A stretch of DNA of 64,000 bases, taken from positions 186,001 through 250,000 of the forward strand of contig JARXKN010000001.1 of NCBI GenBank assembly GCA_030271625.1. The letters are read 5' to 3'. This document shows positions 40,035 to 48,800 of this stretch, one piece after another. The DNA comes from Patescibacteria group bacterium. Its GTDB lineage: Bacteria > Patescibacteriota > Saccharimonadia > Saccharimonadales > UBA4665. Each line of letters starts with the position of its first letter. Positions within the stretch are counted from its first letter, which is position 1. Below the pieces are notes generated by a model. That model had not been told where the DNA came from. It did not search any database and saw nothing but the letters and a program-made list of their open reading frames with translations. Made by a program: the position numbers and the translations under genes.

Positions 40035-41633
40035 ATGACGCCTACAACTGCCGAAAAAAAAGAGACCAACCGTCGTATAAACGTTGGTAGTGCCGCCGTG
40101 TTGCTGATTGGTATGAGTTTAGTTGGCCAAGTGCTCGGCTTTTTGCGGACCAAGCTGGTTAACGGTAACTTCCCAGCGGTAGGACCACACAGTACTGATG
40201 CCTATTTCGCCGCCTTTAGTATCCCTGACTTTTTCTTCTTTACCCTCGCGGCCGGGGCGCTTGGCGTGGCCTTTATGCCAGCGTTATCTGATCACCTGCA
40301 CAAGAACGATCGCAAGGGCGTCTGGGAACTAGCTACCTGGCTGCTTAATATGCTGGCCGTCATCATGACCGCAGTCGGTGTGATTATGTTTGTCTTTGCG
40401 GGCCCCTTAATTCACCATGTGGTGGCACCAAGTCTGCAGGGCGAGCAGTTTAACACGGCGGTGACTATCATGCGACTTATCGCCTTTAACCCGCTGTTAT
40501 TTACGATTTCCGGTATTATCACCAGTGTCCAGCAAACACTGGGCCGTTTCTTCTTTTATGCCATCGCGCCGCTATTTTATAACCTCTCAATTATCGTCAG
40601 TATCTATGCTTTTAAACACAATATTGGGTTGGTTGGTCTGGGCATTGGAGCGGCGGTTGGAGCCGTCCTGCAGCTGATTGTCGTGTTTATTGGTAACTAC
40701 AAATTAAACTTCCACTATCGTCCACGCATCAATTGGAAGAGCCATGAGTTTAAGAGCATCTTAGCTAACTTACCAGCTCGATCGATTGACCAGGGAATAG
40801 ATCAAGTTAACAGCGTTGTCGAAACCCACATTGCCAGTTCGCTCAGCCAGGGTAGCATTACCTATTACAACAACGCCTACGTGCTGAGTACGGCGCCTAT
40901 CTTGCTGATTGGCACGGCTATTTCTACCGCTGCTTTCCCGCGGCTCAATCAGCACCTCAGCCAAGGGCGCCCAGACCTGTTCCGTAAAGACTTTTTAAAG
41001 ATTCTACGGGTTATGATTTGGCTCAGTGCGCCGTTGGTGGTGGTTTGTTTCTTTGCTCGTGGTTACCTAGCTCGTTTAATTTTTACCCAGGGAAATGGTC
41101 AGATTGCGGCTATCTTCGGCTTTTTAACGGCCGCTATCTTCTTCCGAATTCTGTATTCCATTATGTCCCGTTGGTTCTATGCCCAGCGTGATACCCGGAC
41201 ACCACTGCTAGTCTCGGTGTTTACTATCGGGCTTAACATTTTTCTAGCCTACCACTTGGCACGCCGCACTTCATACGACGTTGAAGGCTTAGCTTTGGCG
41301 CAATCATTAGTCGCCACTATCGAAGTACTGGTACTGGGGACAATCATGCTCTATAGAGACAGTAAACTGTTTGACCGAGAGTTTGTTAGCGGTATCTGGC
41401 GCATCGTATCGGTCACCGGCTTCAGCGTTGTGGCTGGCTTTACGGCAGTGACGTTGTATCCACTAAACCTGAATGATAAGGGTTTCCTGGTGCTTGGCTC
41501 AAAGCTAACCGCCATTGCCGTGGCGGTACTGGGAACGCACATTTTAATCTCAGCTTTATTTGATCTCGATGAAGTCCGACCGCTTTTCAAACGGCTAAAA
41601 GGCTTCGTTTTTAAGTCGGTCCGGATTGATTAA
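40035..41633 (+). CDS. murJ: Lipid II flippase MurJ (MviN family)
   Basis: 532 residues with about 14 hydrophobic helices. The N-terminal GQVLGFLRTKLVNGNFPAVGPHSTDAYFAAFSIPDFFFFTLAAGALGVAFMPALS is the MviN/MurJ signature. It translocates lipid-linked peptidoglycan precursors across the membrane, with murC upstream in the pathway. Several basic residues line the central cavity region. Confidence 0.95.
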   Translation: MTPTTAEKKETNRRINVGSAAVLLIGMSLVGQVLGFLRTKLVNGNFPAVGPHSTDAYFAAFSIPDFFFFTLAAGALGVAFMPALSDHLHKNDRKGVWELATWLLNMLAVIMTAVGVIMFVFAGPLIHHVVAPSLQGEQFNTAVTIMRLIAFNPLLFTISGIITSVQQTLGRFFFYAIAPLFYNLSIIVSIYAFKHNIGLVGLGIGAAVGAVLQLIVVFIGNYKLNFHYRPRINWKSHEFKSILANLPARSIDQGIDQVNSVVETHIASSLSQGSITYYNNAYVLSTAPILLIGTAISTAAFPRLNQHLSQGRPDLFRKDFLKILRVMIWLSAPLVVVCFFARGYLARLIFTQGNGQIAAIFGFLTAAIFFRILYSIMSRWFYAQRDTRTPLLVSVFTIGLNIFLAYHLARRTSYDVEGLALAQSLVATIEVLVLGTIMLYRDSKLFDREFVSGIWRIVSVTGFSVVAGFTAVTLYPLNLNDKGFLVLGSKLTAIAVAVLGTHILISALFDLDEVRPLFKRLKGFVFKSVRID

Positions 41634-41656
41634 ATCTGTAATCAAGTATCTTGGGT

Positions 41657-41662
41657 TATAAT
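41657..41662 (+). promoter_or_regulatory. -10 box of leaderless lepA promoter (TATAAT)
   Basis: It ends 8 bases before the ATG at 41671. Confidence 0.55.
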
Positions 41663-41670
41663 AGTCGGAC

Positions 41671-43467
41671 ATGGAACAGAGTAAAATCCGCAATTTTTGT
41701 ATAATTGCGCACATTGATCACGGTAAGTCGACGCTAGCTGACCGGCTGTTGGAATTAACCGGCACCGTTTTAAAGCGCGATATGAAAGCCCAGCTTTTAG
41801 ACCGTATGGATTTGGAGCGGGAAAAAGGCATCACCATTAAATTGGCGCCGGTCCGCATGGACTACAAGGGCTACCAACTTAATTTGATTGATACCCCCGG
41901 ACATGTCGACTTTAGTTATGAAGTATCTCGGAGTCTAGAAGCTTGCGAGGGTGCTTTGCTGGTGGTGGATGCTTCACAAGGCATTCAGGCGCAAACCCTA
42001 GCCAATGTCTACTTGGCGATGGCGGCTGATCTAACCATAATCCCTGTCTTAAATAAAATTGATTTACCGGCCGCTGATGTGGAGCGGGTAGGAGCGGAAA
42101 TTGTTAGCCTCCTGGGCTGTAAATTTGAGGACATTTTGCAGATTTCAGCCAAGACCGGCATCGGTATTGAATCAGTATTGGAGCGAGTGATTGCTGATAT
42201 CCCAAACCCGGCAACCTCGGTGCGCGGTAACTCTCAGCATACCGGCCAAACGCGGGCTTTAATTTTTGACAGCTACTACGACGATTACCGCGGCGTTATT
42301 TTGTATATCCGAGTCTTTGAGGGTGAAATTAGTAAGAACGCCCAAATAAAAATGATGGCTACCAGCGCCCCCGGCATTGCGTTAGAAGTCGGCGCCCTTA
42401 AGCCAGGCATGACAGCCGGTACAAAACTGGGCGACGGTGAAATTGGCTACATTGTGACCAACTTAAAGACGACCCGCGATGCCAAAGTCGGTGATACTGT
42501 CACACTGAGTAACAATCCGGCGCTCGAGCCATTACCGGGCTATCGAAACGTCCAGCCATTTGTCTACGCCGGTTTCTTCCCCGAGTCCAATGAGTACTAC
42601 CAAGAACTCAAAGATGCCATCGAAAAGTTAAGCCTCAGTGATTCGGCTCTGCAATTTGCCCCCGAAAATTCACCGGTGCTTGGCTTTGGCGTCCGCATCG
42701 GTTTCTTGGGGCTGCTGCACATGGATATTATTCGTGAACGCTTGGAACGGGAATATAATTTAGAACTGGTTGTTACTAATCCTTCAACTGACTATCAAGT
42801 TAAATTACTGAATGGTGACGAACTAGACATCAAAAGCGCCGCCGATTTACCGGATCCGGCTCGGATCGAAAACATCAAGGAGCCGTGGATAAAGGGCGAA
42901 ATTGTGGTGCCTCAAGAGTACGTTGGGCCAGTTATTCAACTGATTTCTTCCAAGCGTGGGTTGCAAACTAACCTTAGCTTCATGGAACAACGGGCGCTAG
43001 TTAGTTTTGAAGCCCCGCTGGCCAACTTACTGACCGATTTTTACGACCAGCTTAAAAGCCTAACCAGCGGCTACGGCTCCTTCAATTACGAGTTAGACGA
43101 TTACCGAGTAGAAGATTTAGTTAAAGTAGATTTCTATGTGGCCGGTGAACGCGTTGACGCGCTGTCGGTTATGGTACACAAAACCGAAGCCGACCGTCTG
43201 GGCAGGGACATCGTCGCCAAGTTAAAAGAAGTAATTCCGAAGCAAAACTTCCAAGTTGCGCTGCAAGCCGCCATTGGTGGTCGCTTTATTGCCCGTGAAG
43301 ATATCAGTGCCTACAGAAAAGACGTCACGACCGGGTTATATGGTGGTGACGTCTCTCGTAAAAAGAAGGTGCTGGCCAAACAAGCCAAGGGCAAGAAACG
43401 AATGAAGCGCTTCGGTAAGGTTGATATTCCCTCCGAAGCCTTCACTGTCATGCTTAAGCGCGACTAA
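41671..43467 (+). CDS. lepA: Elongation factor 4 (LepA)
   Basis: 598 residues. GTPase motifs: G1 AHIDHGKSTLADR (13-25), G3 DTPGHVDF, G4 NKID, and the REKGITIK switch region. Domains II, III and the EF4-specific C-terminal domain follow to the KRMKRFGKVDIPSEAF ending, so the protein is full length. It binds the ribosome and remodels stalled translocation complexes. Its stop interleaves with that of the next, convergent gene by 4 bases. Confidence 0.97.
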   Translation: MEQSKIRNFCIIAHIDHGKSTLADRLLELTGTVLKRDMKAQLLDRMDLEREKGITIKLAPVRMDYKGYQLNLIDTPGHVDFSYEVSRSLEACEGALLVVDASQGIQAQTLANVYLAMAADLTIIPVLNKIDLPAADVERVGAEIVSLLGCKFEDILQISAKTGIGIESVLERVIADIPNPATSVRGNSQHTGQTRALIFDSYYDDYRGVILYIRVFEGEISKNAQIKMMATSAPGIALEVGALKPGMTAGTKLGDGEIGYIVTNLKTTRDAKVGDTVTLSNNPALEPLPGYRNVQPFVYAGFFPESNEYYQELKDAIEKLSLSDSALQFAPENSPVLGFGVRIGFLGLLHMDIIRERLEREYNLELVVTNPSTDYQVKLLNGDELDIKSAADLPDPARIENIKEPWIKGEIVVPQEYVGPVIQLISSKRGLQTNLSFMEQRALVSFEAPLANLLTDFYDQLKSLTSGYGSFNYELDDYRVEDLVKVDFYVAGERVDALSVMVHKTEADRLGRDIVAKLKEVIPKQNFQVALQAAIGGRFIAREDISAYRKDVTTGLYGGDVSRKKKVLAKQAKGKKRMKRFGKVDIPSEAFTVMLKRD

Positions 43468-43913
43468 TCTAAAGTTACTGTCGCAGTACAGCTGGCAGCA
43501 GAACTGACATCACGAAGCGTGTAAACAATTTTTGTTGACGGTGCCAATATCTTCCACTGACCGCCCGCAACAGTGTTCTTAGTAGCGGTTGCGCTGGCAG
43601 CAATCTCTTGGAAGCCAAGATCGGCTGTAATGAGCCGAGTAGCAGTCTCACTATTGTCGAAGAATTCGGCTGTTAAGACGGGGTGGGGAGTGTATGCTTT
43701 CCCAGTTCCATTAGTAAAGTAAGCAATTACATCGAATCCAGCACCTTCAGCAATTGCATCTGGCGCATCTAAAGTGCAGGTTACTTTATGCCCAACGTTC
43801 TGCGATGCCTGAGCTCGCTGGACCAGTTTAAAAGTTCCAAACCCAGCCAGACCTAAGACGATAACCGCTAAGACTGCAAAGTGGGCAATGCCAGAAGTAT
43901 TTAATTTTTTCAT
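43464..43913 (-). CDS. Exported hypothetical protein with shared membrane anchor
   Basis: 149 residues; AAAGGA lies 9 bases before the ATG. The N-terminus MKKLNTSGIAHFAVLAVIVLGLAGFGTFKLV is a signal or anchor that resembles the N-terminus of the upstream protein (MKQLNVRGAAHFAALAIVILG). The rest is a beta-sandwich external domain with two Cys. The shared leader suggests a common export path. The gene is 20 bases after the lectin gene in the same operon. Confidence 0.75.
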   Translation of the reverse strand: MKKLNTSGIAHFAVLAVIVLGLAGFGTFKLVQRAQASQNVGHKVTCTLDAPDAIAEGAGFDVIAYFTNGTGKAYTPHPVLTAEFFDNSETATRLITADLGFQEIAASATATKNTVAGGQWKILAPSTKIVYTLRDVSSAASCTATVTLD

Positions 43914-43933
43914 GAGTGCATTCCTTTCTAGAA

Positions 43934-45856
43934 TTAGCTATTTAGCTCTGCCTGCAGAGTAGTCTTAGGTGTTAAAAATGTCGGGTGGAATTGAGCTGGA
44001 CTTTGCCAGCCGTTAGTACAAGCGCTGCTCAATAGTGTAGTTAAATCAGGACTAAAGCTTGGAGGAGTAGTGCAATGGGTAGTGTCTATGACAGGTGTAA
44101 CTTTGAGATGGTGATTCTTGTTATCTGCGCGGACGAATTTACAAAGTTGAGGGGTAAGTTTAGCTGTTTGTGGCAAGCTATCTTCATCTACCCACTTACA
44201 GGTAACGAATATCGCAACAGCGGATTTACTTGGAGCTTTAGCCTTTGGGGATTCAGCAACTTTAGCAGCACATACATCCTTGTTGGCGACAATTTCATTG
44301 ATGTGTTTAAAGCCAGTTTTGTCAGTCCAATTACATCGAGTTTGCTTCTTAAGTATAGCCAGGCGCGCAGCTTGAGCTTGGGCCTGTAGTGCGGTGCAGG
44401 CACCAAAGGTGGAGGCGGAATTCTTGTTCTTACCGTCTAGCTGAACTATAGAACAGCTAACTGGACGCTTATCTAAATCTGGCTGGTGTTCTACTAACTG
44501 CTTACATCGATTTGCTGGTTGAGTTTCGTTAAGGTGATGGTGGAATTTAGCGTCGTAGTACGAACAGTTTATAGGACGCGCCGCTTCATTAGGACTACGA
44601 CTTCGGAGTACGGCACACTCGGCTTGGCTGTTCTTGATAGTGACTCGAACGTAGTCAGCGTTTATGTAGTTACAGCTTATAAGGACGGCGTTGTCAGTAA
44701 CGCCCACCACAGTAACATTTGTTTTACAGTAGTAAGTTGTGTTCTGACCACTAACTCCGGCGTGAGTAACCAAAGTAGTTCCCGTAACACAGGTGGGCTT
44801 AACGAGTGTAACGCAAGTACCATCAGCGTCTTTAAAGTATCCGCTCCGACAGTTTATGGGTGTAATCGTCGAGGTCGTCGTAGACGGAGAAGTTGTAGTA
44901 ACTGGTGTTGCTGCTGGCGCAGTAGCCGGGAAGCTGCCTTGCTTACCGCTGGTACCGGTCGTCCAGATAGTCGTTGCGTTACTGCTGCGCATGACGACAT
45001 TGCCGTCGTTCTGGACAGCGATAACGGCACCGCCCTTACCGTTTGTTTGGCTGCTCCACAGGGTAGTAGTGCCGAGTCGTACCACTAAGTTTCCATCGCC
45101 CTGGAAGGTGGCAGTCGCATTTGTACCACGAGTATTTGAGTACCAAACCGCCGCACCCTCTCGGTTACGAAGCGTGAGATTACCGTCGCCTTGCATGGTT
45201 AGTTTCATGCCGCCGTCAGTTGAGATTAATTGCTTGCCAGCCGTTAAAGTCTGGTTGAGTTTGAACTGATAGCCGGTCGCGGGGGTGATTGAAGTTGAAG
45301 TGGTTGTGGAAGTTGTGCCCGAACTAGTGCCTGTACTGGTGGTTGTAGGGCTTGAGGTCGTCGTGCTTCCCGAAGTAGTAGTCGTGGTTGTGCTAGGGAA
45401 GGTACCTTCTTTGCCACTCGTACCAGTAGTCCATACCGATGCACCAGCGCTGTTGCGCATAACTAAGTTGCCATCATTTTGCAGCACAACTAGCACGCCG
45501 CCTTTGCCATTAGTCATGCCGTTCCAGATAACGGTAGTGCCGGAACGGACTACTAGGTTGCCGTCACCCTGAAAGGCCAGTTCAGCGTTGGTGCCACGAG
45601 AATTTGAGTACCATACAGCGGCGCCATTACGGTTACGGAGCACCAGGTTGCCGTCGCTTTGCATATTAAGCTTCATGCCGCCGTCAGCCGAGACTATGGA
45701 CTGTCCAACTAGTACTTTCTGGCTGGGAGATAAACGGTCGCCTAAGGAGTCGGCATGGCTAGCCACTAGTTTATACGTACCAAAAACGGCGATGCCAAGT
45801 ATGACAATCGCCAGAGCTGCAAAATGTGCAGCGCCGCGGACATTTAACTGTTTCAT
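43934..45856 (-). CDS. Surface protein with two B-lectin domains and Cys-rich repeats
   Basis: 640 residues. N-terminal membrane anchor (1-33). Two bulb-type (mannose-binding) lectin domains follow, about residues 40-150 and 205-310, with sugar-site motifs of the QxDxNxVxY type: MQSDGNLVL, FQGDGNLVV, LQNDGNLVM and their second-domain copies. They are separated by Ser/Thr-rich linkers. The C-terminal half (about 335-600) has several imperfect Cys-containing repeats (for example CSYYDAKFHHHLNE and CNWTDKTGFKHINE). It probably sits on the cell surface and binds host or polymer sugars. Confidence 0.88.
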   Translation of the reverse strand: MKQLNVRGAAHFAALAIVILGIAVFGTYKLVASHADSLGDRLSPSQKVLVGQSIVSADGGMKLNMQSDGNLVLRNRNGAAVWYSNSRGTNAELAFQGDGNLVVRSGTTVIWNGMTNGKGGVLVVLQNDGNLVMRNSAGASVWTTGTSGKEGTFPSTTTTTTSGSTTTSSPTTTSTGTSSGTTSTTTSTSITPATGYQFKLNQTLTAGKQLISTDGGMKLTMQGDGNLTLRNREGAAVWYSNTRGTNATATFQGDGNLVVRLGTTTLWSSQTNGKGGAVIAVQNDGNVVMRSSNATTIWTTGTSGKQGSFPATAPAATPVTTTSPSTTTSTITPINCRSGYFKDADGTCVTLVKPTCVTGTTLVTHAGVSGQNTTYYCKTNVTVVGVTDNAVLISCNYINADYVRVTIKNSQAECAVLRSRSPNEAARPINCSYYDAKFHHHLNETQPANRCKQLVEHQPDLDKRPVSCSIVQLDGKNKNSASTFGACTALQAQAQAARLAILKKQTRCNWTDKTGFKHINEIVANKDVCAAKVAESPKAKAPSKSAVAIFVTCKWVDEDSLPQTAKLTPQLCKFVRADNKNHHLKVTPVIDTTHCTTPPSFSPDLTTLLSSACTNGWQSPAQFHPTFLTPKTTLQAELNS

Positions 45857-46006
45857 TTTTATTCGAACCTTTTTTGTTTTTAGGAGATCTAAGATGGTTT
45901 ATATAGGTTCAAAGTGCTTATGTCAACTATTTTACGGTGCCTAGCGATTAATTATTTGCTGAATACTGCTACTTGGGTTTACACTGCCAATTAGGAAACA
46001 GTACCT

Positions 46007-46624
46007 ATGACACACAACACAAAAAAATTCTTACTAGTTATTACGCCATCGTGGTTTAGCGGTCTAGCAACCGTCATTATTGCGGTGTTAGTGATTGGCT
46101 CGGCTTATTTTCGGTCGCGAGGTGATAGTGGCATTTTCGAGGAAGGTATTCAGGGCTTCCAGACGGTATTCAGCCCGCCGTACCATCAACTTACTGATCG
46201 CTTGGCTCAGAATAGTGTCATCAGTAACATACCGTTACTGTTATTTTGGTCCGTGGTTGGCGCCATAGTTTATCTGGTGGCCGTTGAAGTCTTCAGTTCG
46301 TTTAATAAGACAGCCTTGCTAGAGCAGACACTATTTTATACCAACGTCCGCCGTGAAAATTTAGTGACGTCATTACTGGCTAGTTTTGCGGTCCGGCTGG
46401 CGGCTGTTTTTGCATGGCTCATCTACTGCGCTGTGTTTTTTAAACTGCTATTACCGCAGGCTGTCTTGGCGGGGCAGACGGCGGGCGTTACGAGATTGTC
46501 GAGTCACCTAGCTAGTCTTTTCGTGGCACTGATAGTTTTAATTGCCGCAATCCATATACAGATTGTGTTAACGCGGGTGCTACTTTTACGGGTCCGAATA
46601 TTCTCTGACGGTATAGTCGATTAG
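46007..46624 (+). CDS. Hypothetical membrane protein (205 aa)
   Basis: 205 residues with about four hydrophobic helices (about 14-35, 78-100, 122-145 and 165-190). A polar loop of about 40 residues after the first helix contains VFSPPYHQLTDRLAQN. No recognised family. The ribosome binding site is weak (AGGAAA at about 10-15 bases before the ATG). Confidence 0.66.
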   Translation: MTHNTKKFLLVITPSWFSGLATVIIAVLVIGSAYFRSRGDSGIFEEGIQGFQTVFSPPYHQLTDRLAQNSVISNIPLLLFWSVVGAIVYLVAVEVFSSFNKTALLEQTLFYTNVRRENLVTSLLASFAVRLAAVFAWLIYCAVFFKLLLPQAVLAGQTAGVTRLSSHLASLFVALIVLIAAIHIQIVLTRVLLLRVRIFSDGIVD

Positions 46625-46658
46625 CTCGACAGCGGTTGCAACATATCTGTAAACCAGC

Positions 46659-46664
46659 TATAAA
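46659..46664 (+). promoter_or_regulatory. -10 box of leaderless promoter (TATAAA)
   Basis: It ends 6 bases before the ATG at 46671. Confidence 0.45.
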
Positions 46665-46670
46665 TACTAG

Positions 46671-47408
46671 ATGCCAGAACTAAAATATATAGACGACTTT
46701 CATGCTGCCCTCAGTAATTACCAGCTGTCTGACCATGCTTTGCAGATTCTAAAACATACGCGCTTGATAGTCCTCACCGCTCCAACGGCTAGTGGCCGCA
46801 ACACAATTATTAATGAGTTGCTACGCACCAATCAGTACAACTTCATCGTCTCCGATACAACCCGACCACCACGAGAAAATGACGGTATTTTAGAGCAAAA
46901 TGGCCGTGAGTATTTCTTTCGTAATGAAGCTGATATGCTAGCCGACATTAAAGCTGGTAACTTTCTAGAAGCCGAAGTAATACATAAGCAACAGGTGTCC
47001 GGTATTAGTATTCGAGAGCTGGAAAAAGCCAGTCAAGAGCATCGGACGGCTATAACCGACATGGATATTGGCGGCGTATCTAACTTGTTGAGCCTAAAGC
47101 CAGATACGATTGCGGTATTAGTTTTACCGCCAAGTTTTGATGTCTGGCATGAGCGTATTTTTAGCCGTGGCACTATGGCAGATGATGAATATGCGCGGCG
47201 CTTGCAAACGGCAGCCCGAATTTTGGCCAGCGGTATAGAAGAGAGCAGTGAACTGAAAATCGTAATTAACGATGACCTAACCGACGCCGCCGAAGAAATC
47301 CACGAGCTGGTACAAAATAATACGTTTAGTGAGGCCCAACAGGCAGCCGGCGTGGCCCTAGCTCGGCAATTACTGGCCGACACCCAAGCAGCGCTAGCCG
47401 CCTTATAA
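46671..47408 (+). CDS. Guanylate kinase-like protein with altered P-loop
   Basis: 245 residues. The GMP-kinase-like fold is recognised by SDTTRPPRENDG with NGREYFF (about 61-83), the GMP-binding part. The P-loop is APTASGRNT (37-45) instead of GPSGAGKST, so the first Gly is Ala and the Walker A Lys is Arg43. Without the Lys, guanylate kinase activity is doubtful; it may bind nucleotides weakly or act as a scaffold. It lies upstream of the CIRCE operator of hrcA. Confidence 0.78.
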   Translation: MPELKYIDDFHAALSNYQLSDHALQILKHTRLIVLTAPTASGRNTIINELLRTNQYNFIVSDTTRPPRENDGILEQNGREYFFRNEADMLADIKAGNFLEAEVIHKQQVSGISIRELEKASQEHRTAITDMDIGGVSNLLSLKPDTIAVLVLPPSFDVWHERIFSRGTMADDEYARRLQTAARILASGIEESSELKIVINDDLTDAAEEIHELVQNNTFSEAQQAAGVALARQLLADTQAALAAL

Positions 47409-47411
47409 CAA

Positions 47412-47438
47412 TTAGCACTCTTGACGGTGGAGTGCCAG
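47412..47438. promoter_or_regulatory. CIRCE operator (HrcA site) upstream of hrcA
   Basis: TTAGCACTC (47412-47420), a 9-base centre TTGACGGTG and GAGTGCCAG (47430-47438). The left arm matches the consensus fully; the right arm (consensus GAGTGCTAA) has two changes. Confidence 0.85.
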
Positions 47439-47450
47439 ACGAGCTATACT
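47421..47450 (+). promoter_or_regulatory. hrcA promoter TTGACG-18-TATACT
   Basis: The -35 box TTGACG lies in the centre of CIRCE; the -10 box TATACT is 47445-47450. It gives a leader of about 15 bases. Confidence 0.75.
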
Positions 47451-47472
47451 GACTCTAGTAAATTAAATTTGT

Positions 47473-48180
47473 ATGACTATCCGCCAACAAAATATTCTTA
47501 ACGCCATTGTCGAACAATACGCCGAAGTTGCTAGCCCGGTTGGCTCCAGCCTGCTTGCCAAATTATTTAGTGTGTCATCGGCAACTATCCGGGCTGAAAT
47601 GGCTGCCTTAGAGCGCGGTGGCTACATAGCTCAGCCACACACCAGTGCTGGTCGGGTGCCGACCGACAAAGGCTATCGTCATTACGTTAATGCTGTCGCG
47701 GCCGAAGATCCAAGTGAACCTATTGACCGCCGCGTCCAAAAAGCCTTAGCAGCTCGCGTTAAAGTTGGTGGCGTTCCGGAACGCACTATCCGCAACACGG
47801 TTGATACGTTAGTAGAACTGACGCATAATCTCGGCCTCGCCACCATCGGCAATCAGCTATATATGAGCGGCCTTAGTAACTTGTTTGGACAGCCAGAATT
47901 TATTGACGGTTCACAGGTAAAACAGGTGGCGCAGCTCTTAGATAATTTAGAACCTTGGTTGCGCGAAGCTGCTCCCAATGAACCACTCAGCGTTTACATT
48001 GGTGGCGAGAATCCAATCGGGCGGAGTGCCGGCTGCACGCTGATTATTAGCCGTTTCCGGAGTCCATTTTCGGACCGCAGCTACATCGGCACCCTCGGTC
48101 CGACGCGACAGAGTTACCGTGATGTTATGACATTAGTAGCCCGAGCCGGCCGGGAATTAGAAGAAGTATTGTATAGCTAG
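47473..48180 (+). CDS. hrcA: Heat-inducible transcription repressor HrcA
   Basis: Represses chaperone genes by binding CIRCE. The N-terminal winged helix is complete (TIRQQNILNAIVEQYAEVASPVGSSLLAKLFSVSSATIRAEMAALERGGYIAQPHTSAGRVPTDKGYRHYV), and the C-terminal GAF-like part includes IISRFRSPFSDRSYIGTLGPTRQSYRDVMTLV. At 235 residues it is shorter than typical HrcA (about 340), because the middle domain is reduced. It starts the hrcA-grpE-dnaK-dnaJ operon and represses itself through the site at 47412. Confidence 0.93.
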   Translation: MTIRQQNILNAIVEQYAEVASPVGSSLLAKLFSVSSATIRAEMAALERGGYIAQPHTSAGRVPTDKGYRHYVNAVAAEDPSEPIDRRVQKALAARVKVGGVPERTIRNTVDTLVELTHNLGLATIGNQLYMSGLSNLFGQPEFIDGSQVKQVAQLLDNLEPWLREAAPNEPLSVYIGGENPIGRSAGCTLIISRFRSPFSDRSYIGTLGPTRQSYRDVMTLVARAGRELEEVLYS

Positions 48181-48189
48181 GAGAAACCC

Positions 48190-48693
48190 ATGACTAAAAA
48201 GAATGCCCCCCAAGACAACGATAACCCTGATCCAAATCTGCAACCTGCCGCGACAGCCCCAGTCGAAGATCAGTTACTGCAACTTACTGATGCCCTACAG
48301 CGTGAACGGGCCGATGCGCTTAACTTACGTCGCCGTCACGAAACTGAACTCAATAGCCTCCGGACACGACTAAAGTCGAGTATTATTTATGATCTGCTAC
48401 CAGTTATTGATAACTTTGAGCGAGCCCTTAAGCATGTGCCTACAGAGTTGGAAAGCAATGCCTACATTACCGGAGTCCGGGGTGTGGTAAAACAGTTTGA
48501 GACCACTTTAGCCGACATGGGCGTCGAACGTATTAACAGCGTTGGTGAGGTGTTTGACCCACATTTCCACGAGGCGGTTAGTATGGAAGAAGGCGAAGGT
48601 AGCCAAGAAATAGTCAGCGAAGAACTACAGGCTGGTTTTAAAATTGGCGATGATGTCATTCGACACGCTATGGTCCGCGTTAAGCAACAGTAA
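48190..48693 (+). CDS. grpE: Nucleotide exchange factor GrpE
   Basis: 167 residues: an acidic disordered N-terminus, a coiled coil (LQLTDALQRERADALNLRRRHETELNSLRTRLKS), and the C-terminal beta domain with FDPHFHEAVSMEEGEG. It exchanges ADP for ATP on DnaK. The AGGAG site is 5 bases before the ATG, and the gene lies 9 bases after hrcA. Confidence 0.95.
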   Translation: MTKKNAPQDNDNPDPNLQPAATAPVEDQLLQLTDALQRERADALNLRRRHETELNSLRTRLKSSIIYDLLPVIDNFERALKHVPTELESNAYITGVRGVVKQFETTLADMGVERINSVGEVFDPHFHEAVSMEEGEGSQEIVSEELQAGFKIGDDVIRHAMVRVKQQ

Positions 48694-48713
48694 CGTAATA
48701 ATTAAAACAACAA

Positions 48714-48740
48714 TTAGCAGTCTTGACACATGAGTGCTAA
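48714..48740. promoter_or_regulatory. CIRCE operator upstream of dnaK
   Basis: TTAGCAGTC (48714-48722), centre TTGACACAT, GAGTGCTAA (48732-48740): one mismatch to the consensus, on the left arm. Confidence 0.9.
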
Positions 48741-48751
48741 TTTTTTATCAT
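48723..48751 (+). promoter_or_regulatory. dnaK promoter TTGACA-17-TATCAT
   Basis: -35 TTGACA (48723-48728) in the centre of CIRCE, 17 bases, -10 TATCAT (48746-48751), so dnaK has its own heat-regulated promoter besides read-through from hrcA-grpE. Confidence 0.8.
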
Positions 48752-48800
48752 GGATGTAGTTAGCCCACCGTGGCGCATTGATTAACGAAAGGGTACACAC

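Noticed and set aside
44900-45700. Repeats in the lectin gene as a CRISPR array
   Set aside because: The repeats are in-frame coding repeats of the lectin domains, not short equal repeats with unique spacers.
44519-45944. Plus-strand frames opposite the lectin gene
   Set aside because: They are shadows of the repetitive minus-strand lectin gene; Val-rich with no motif.
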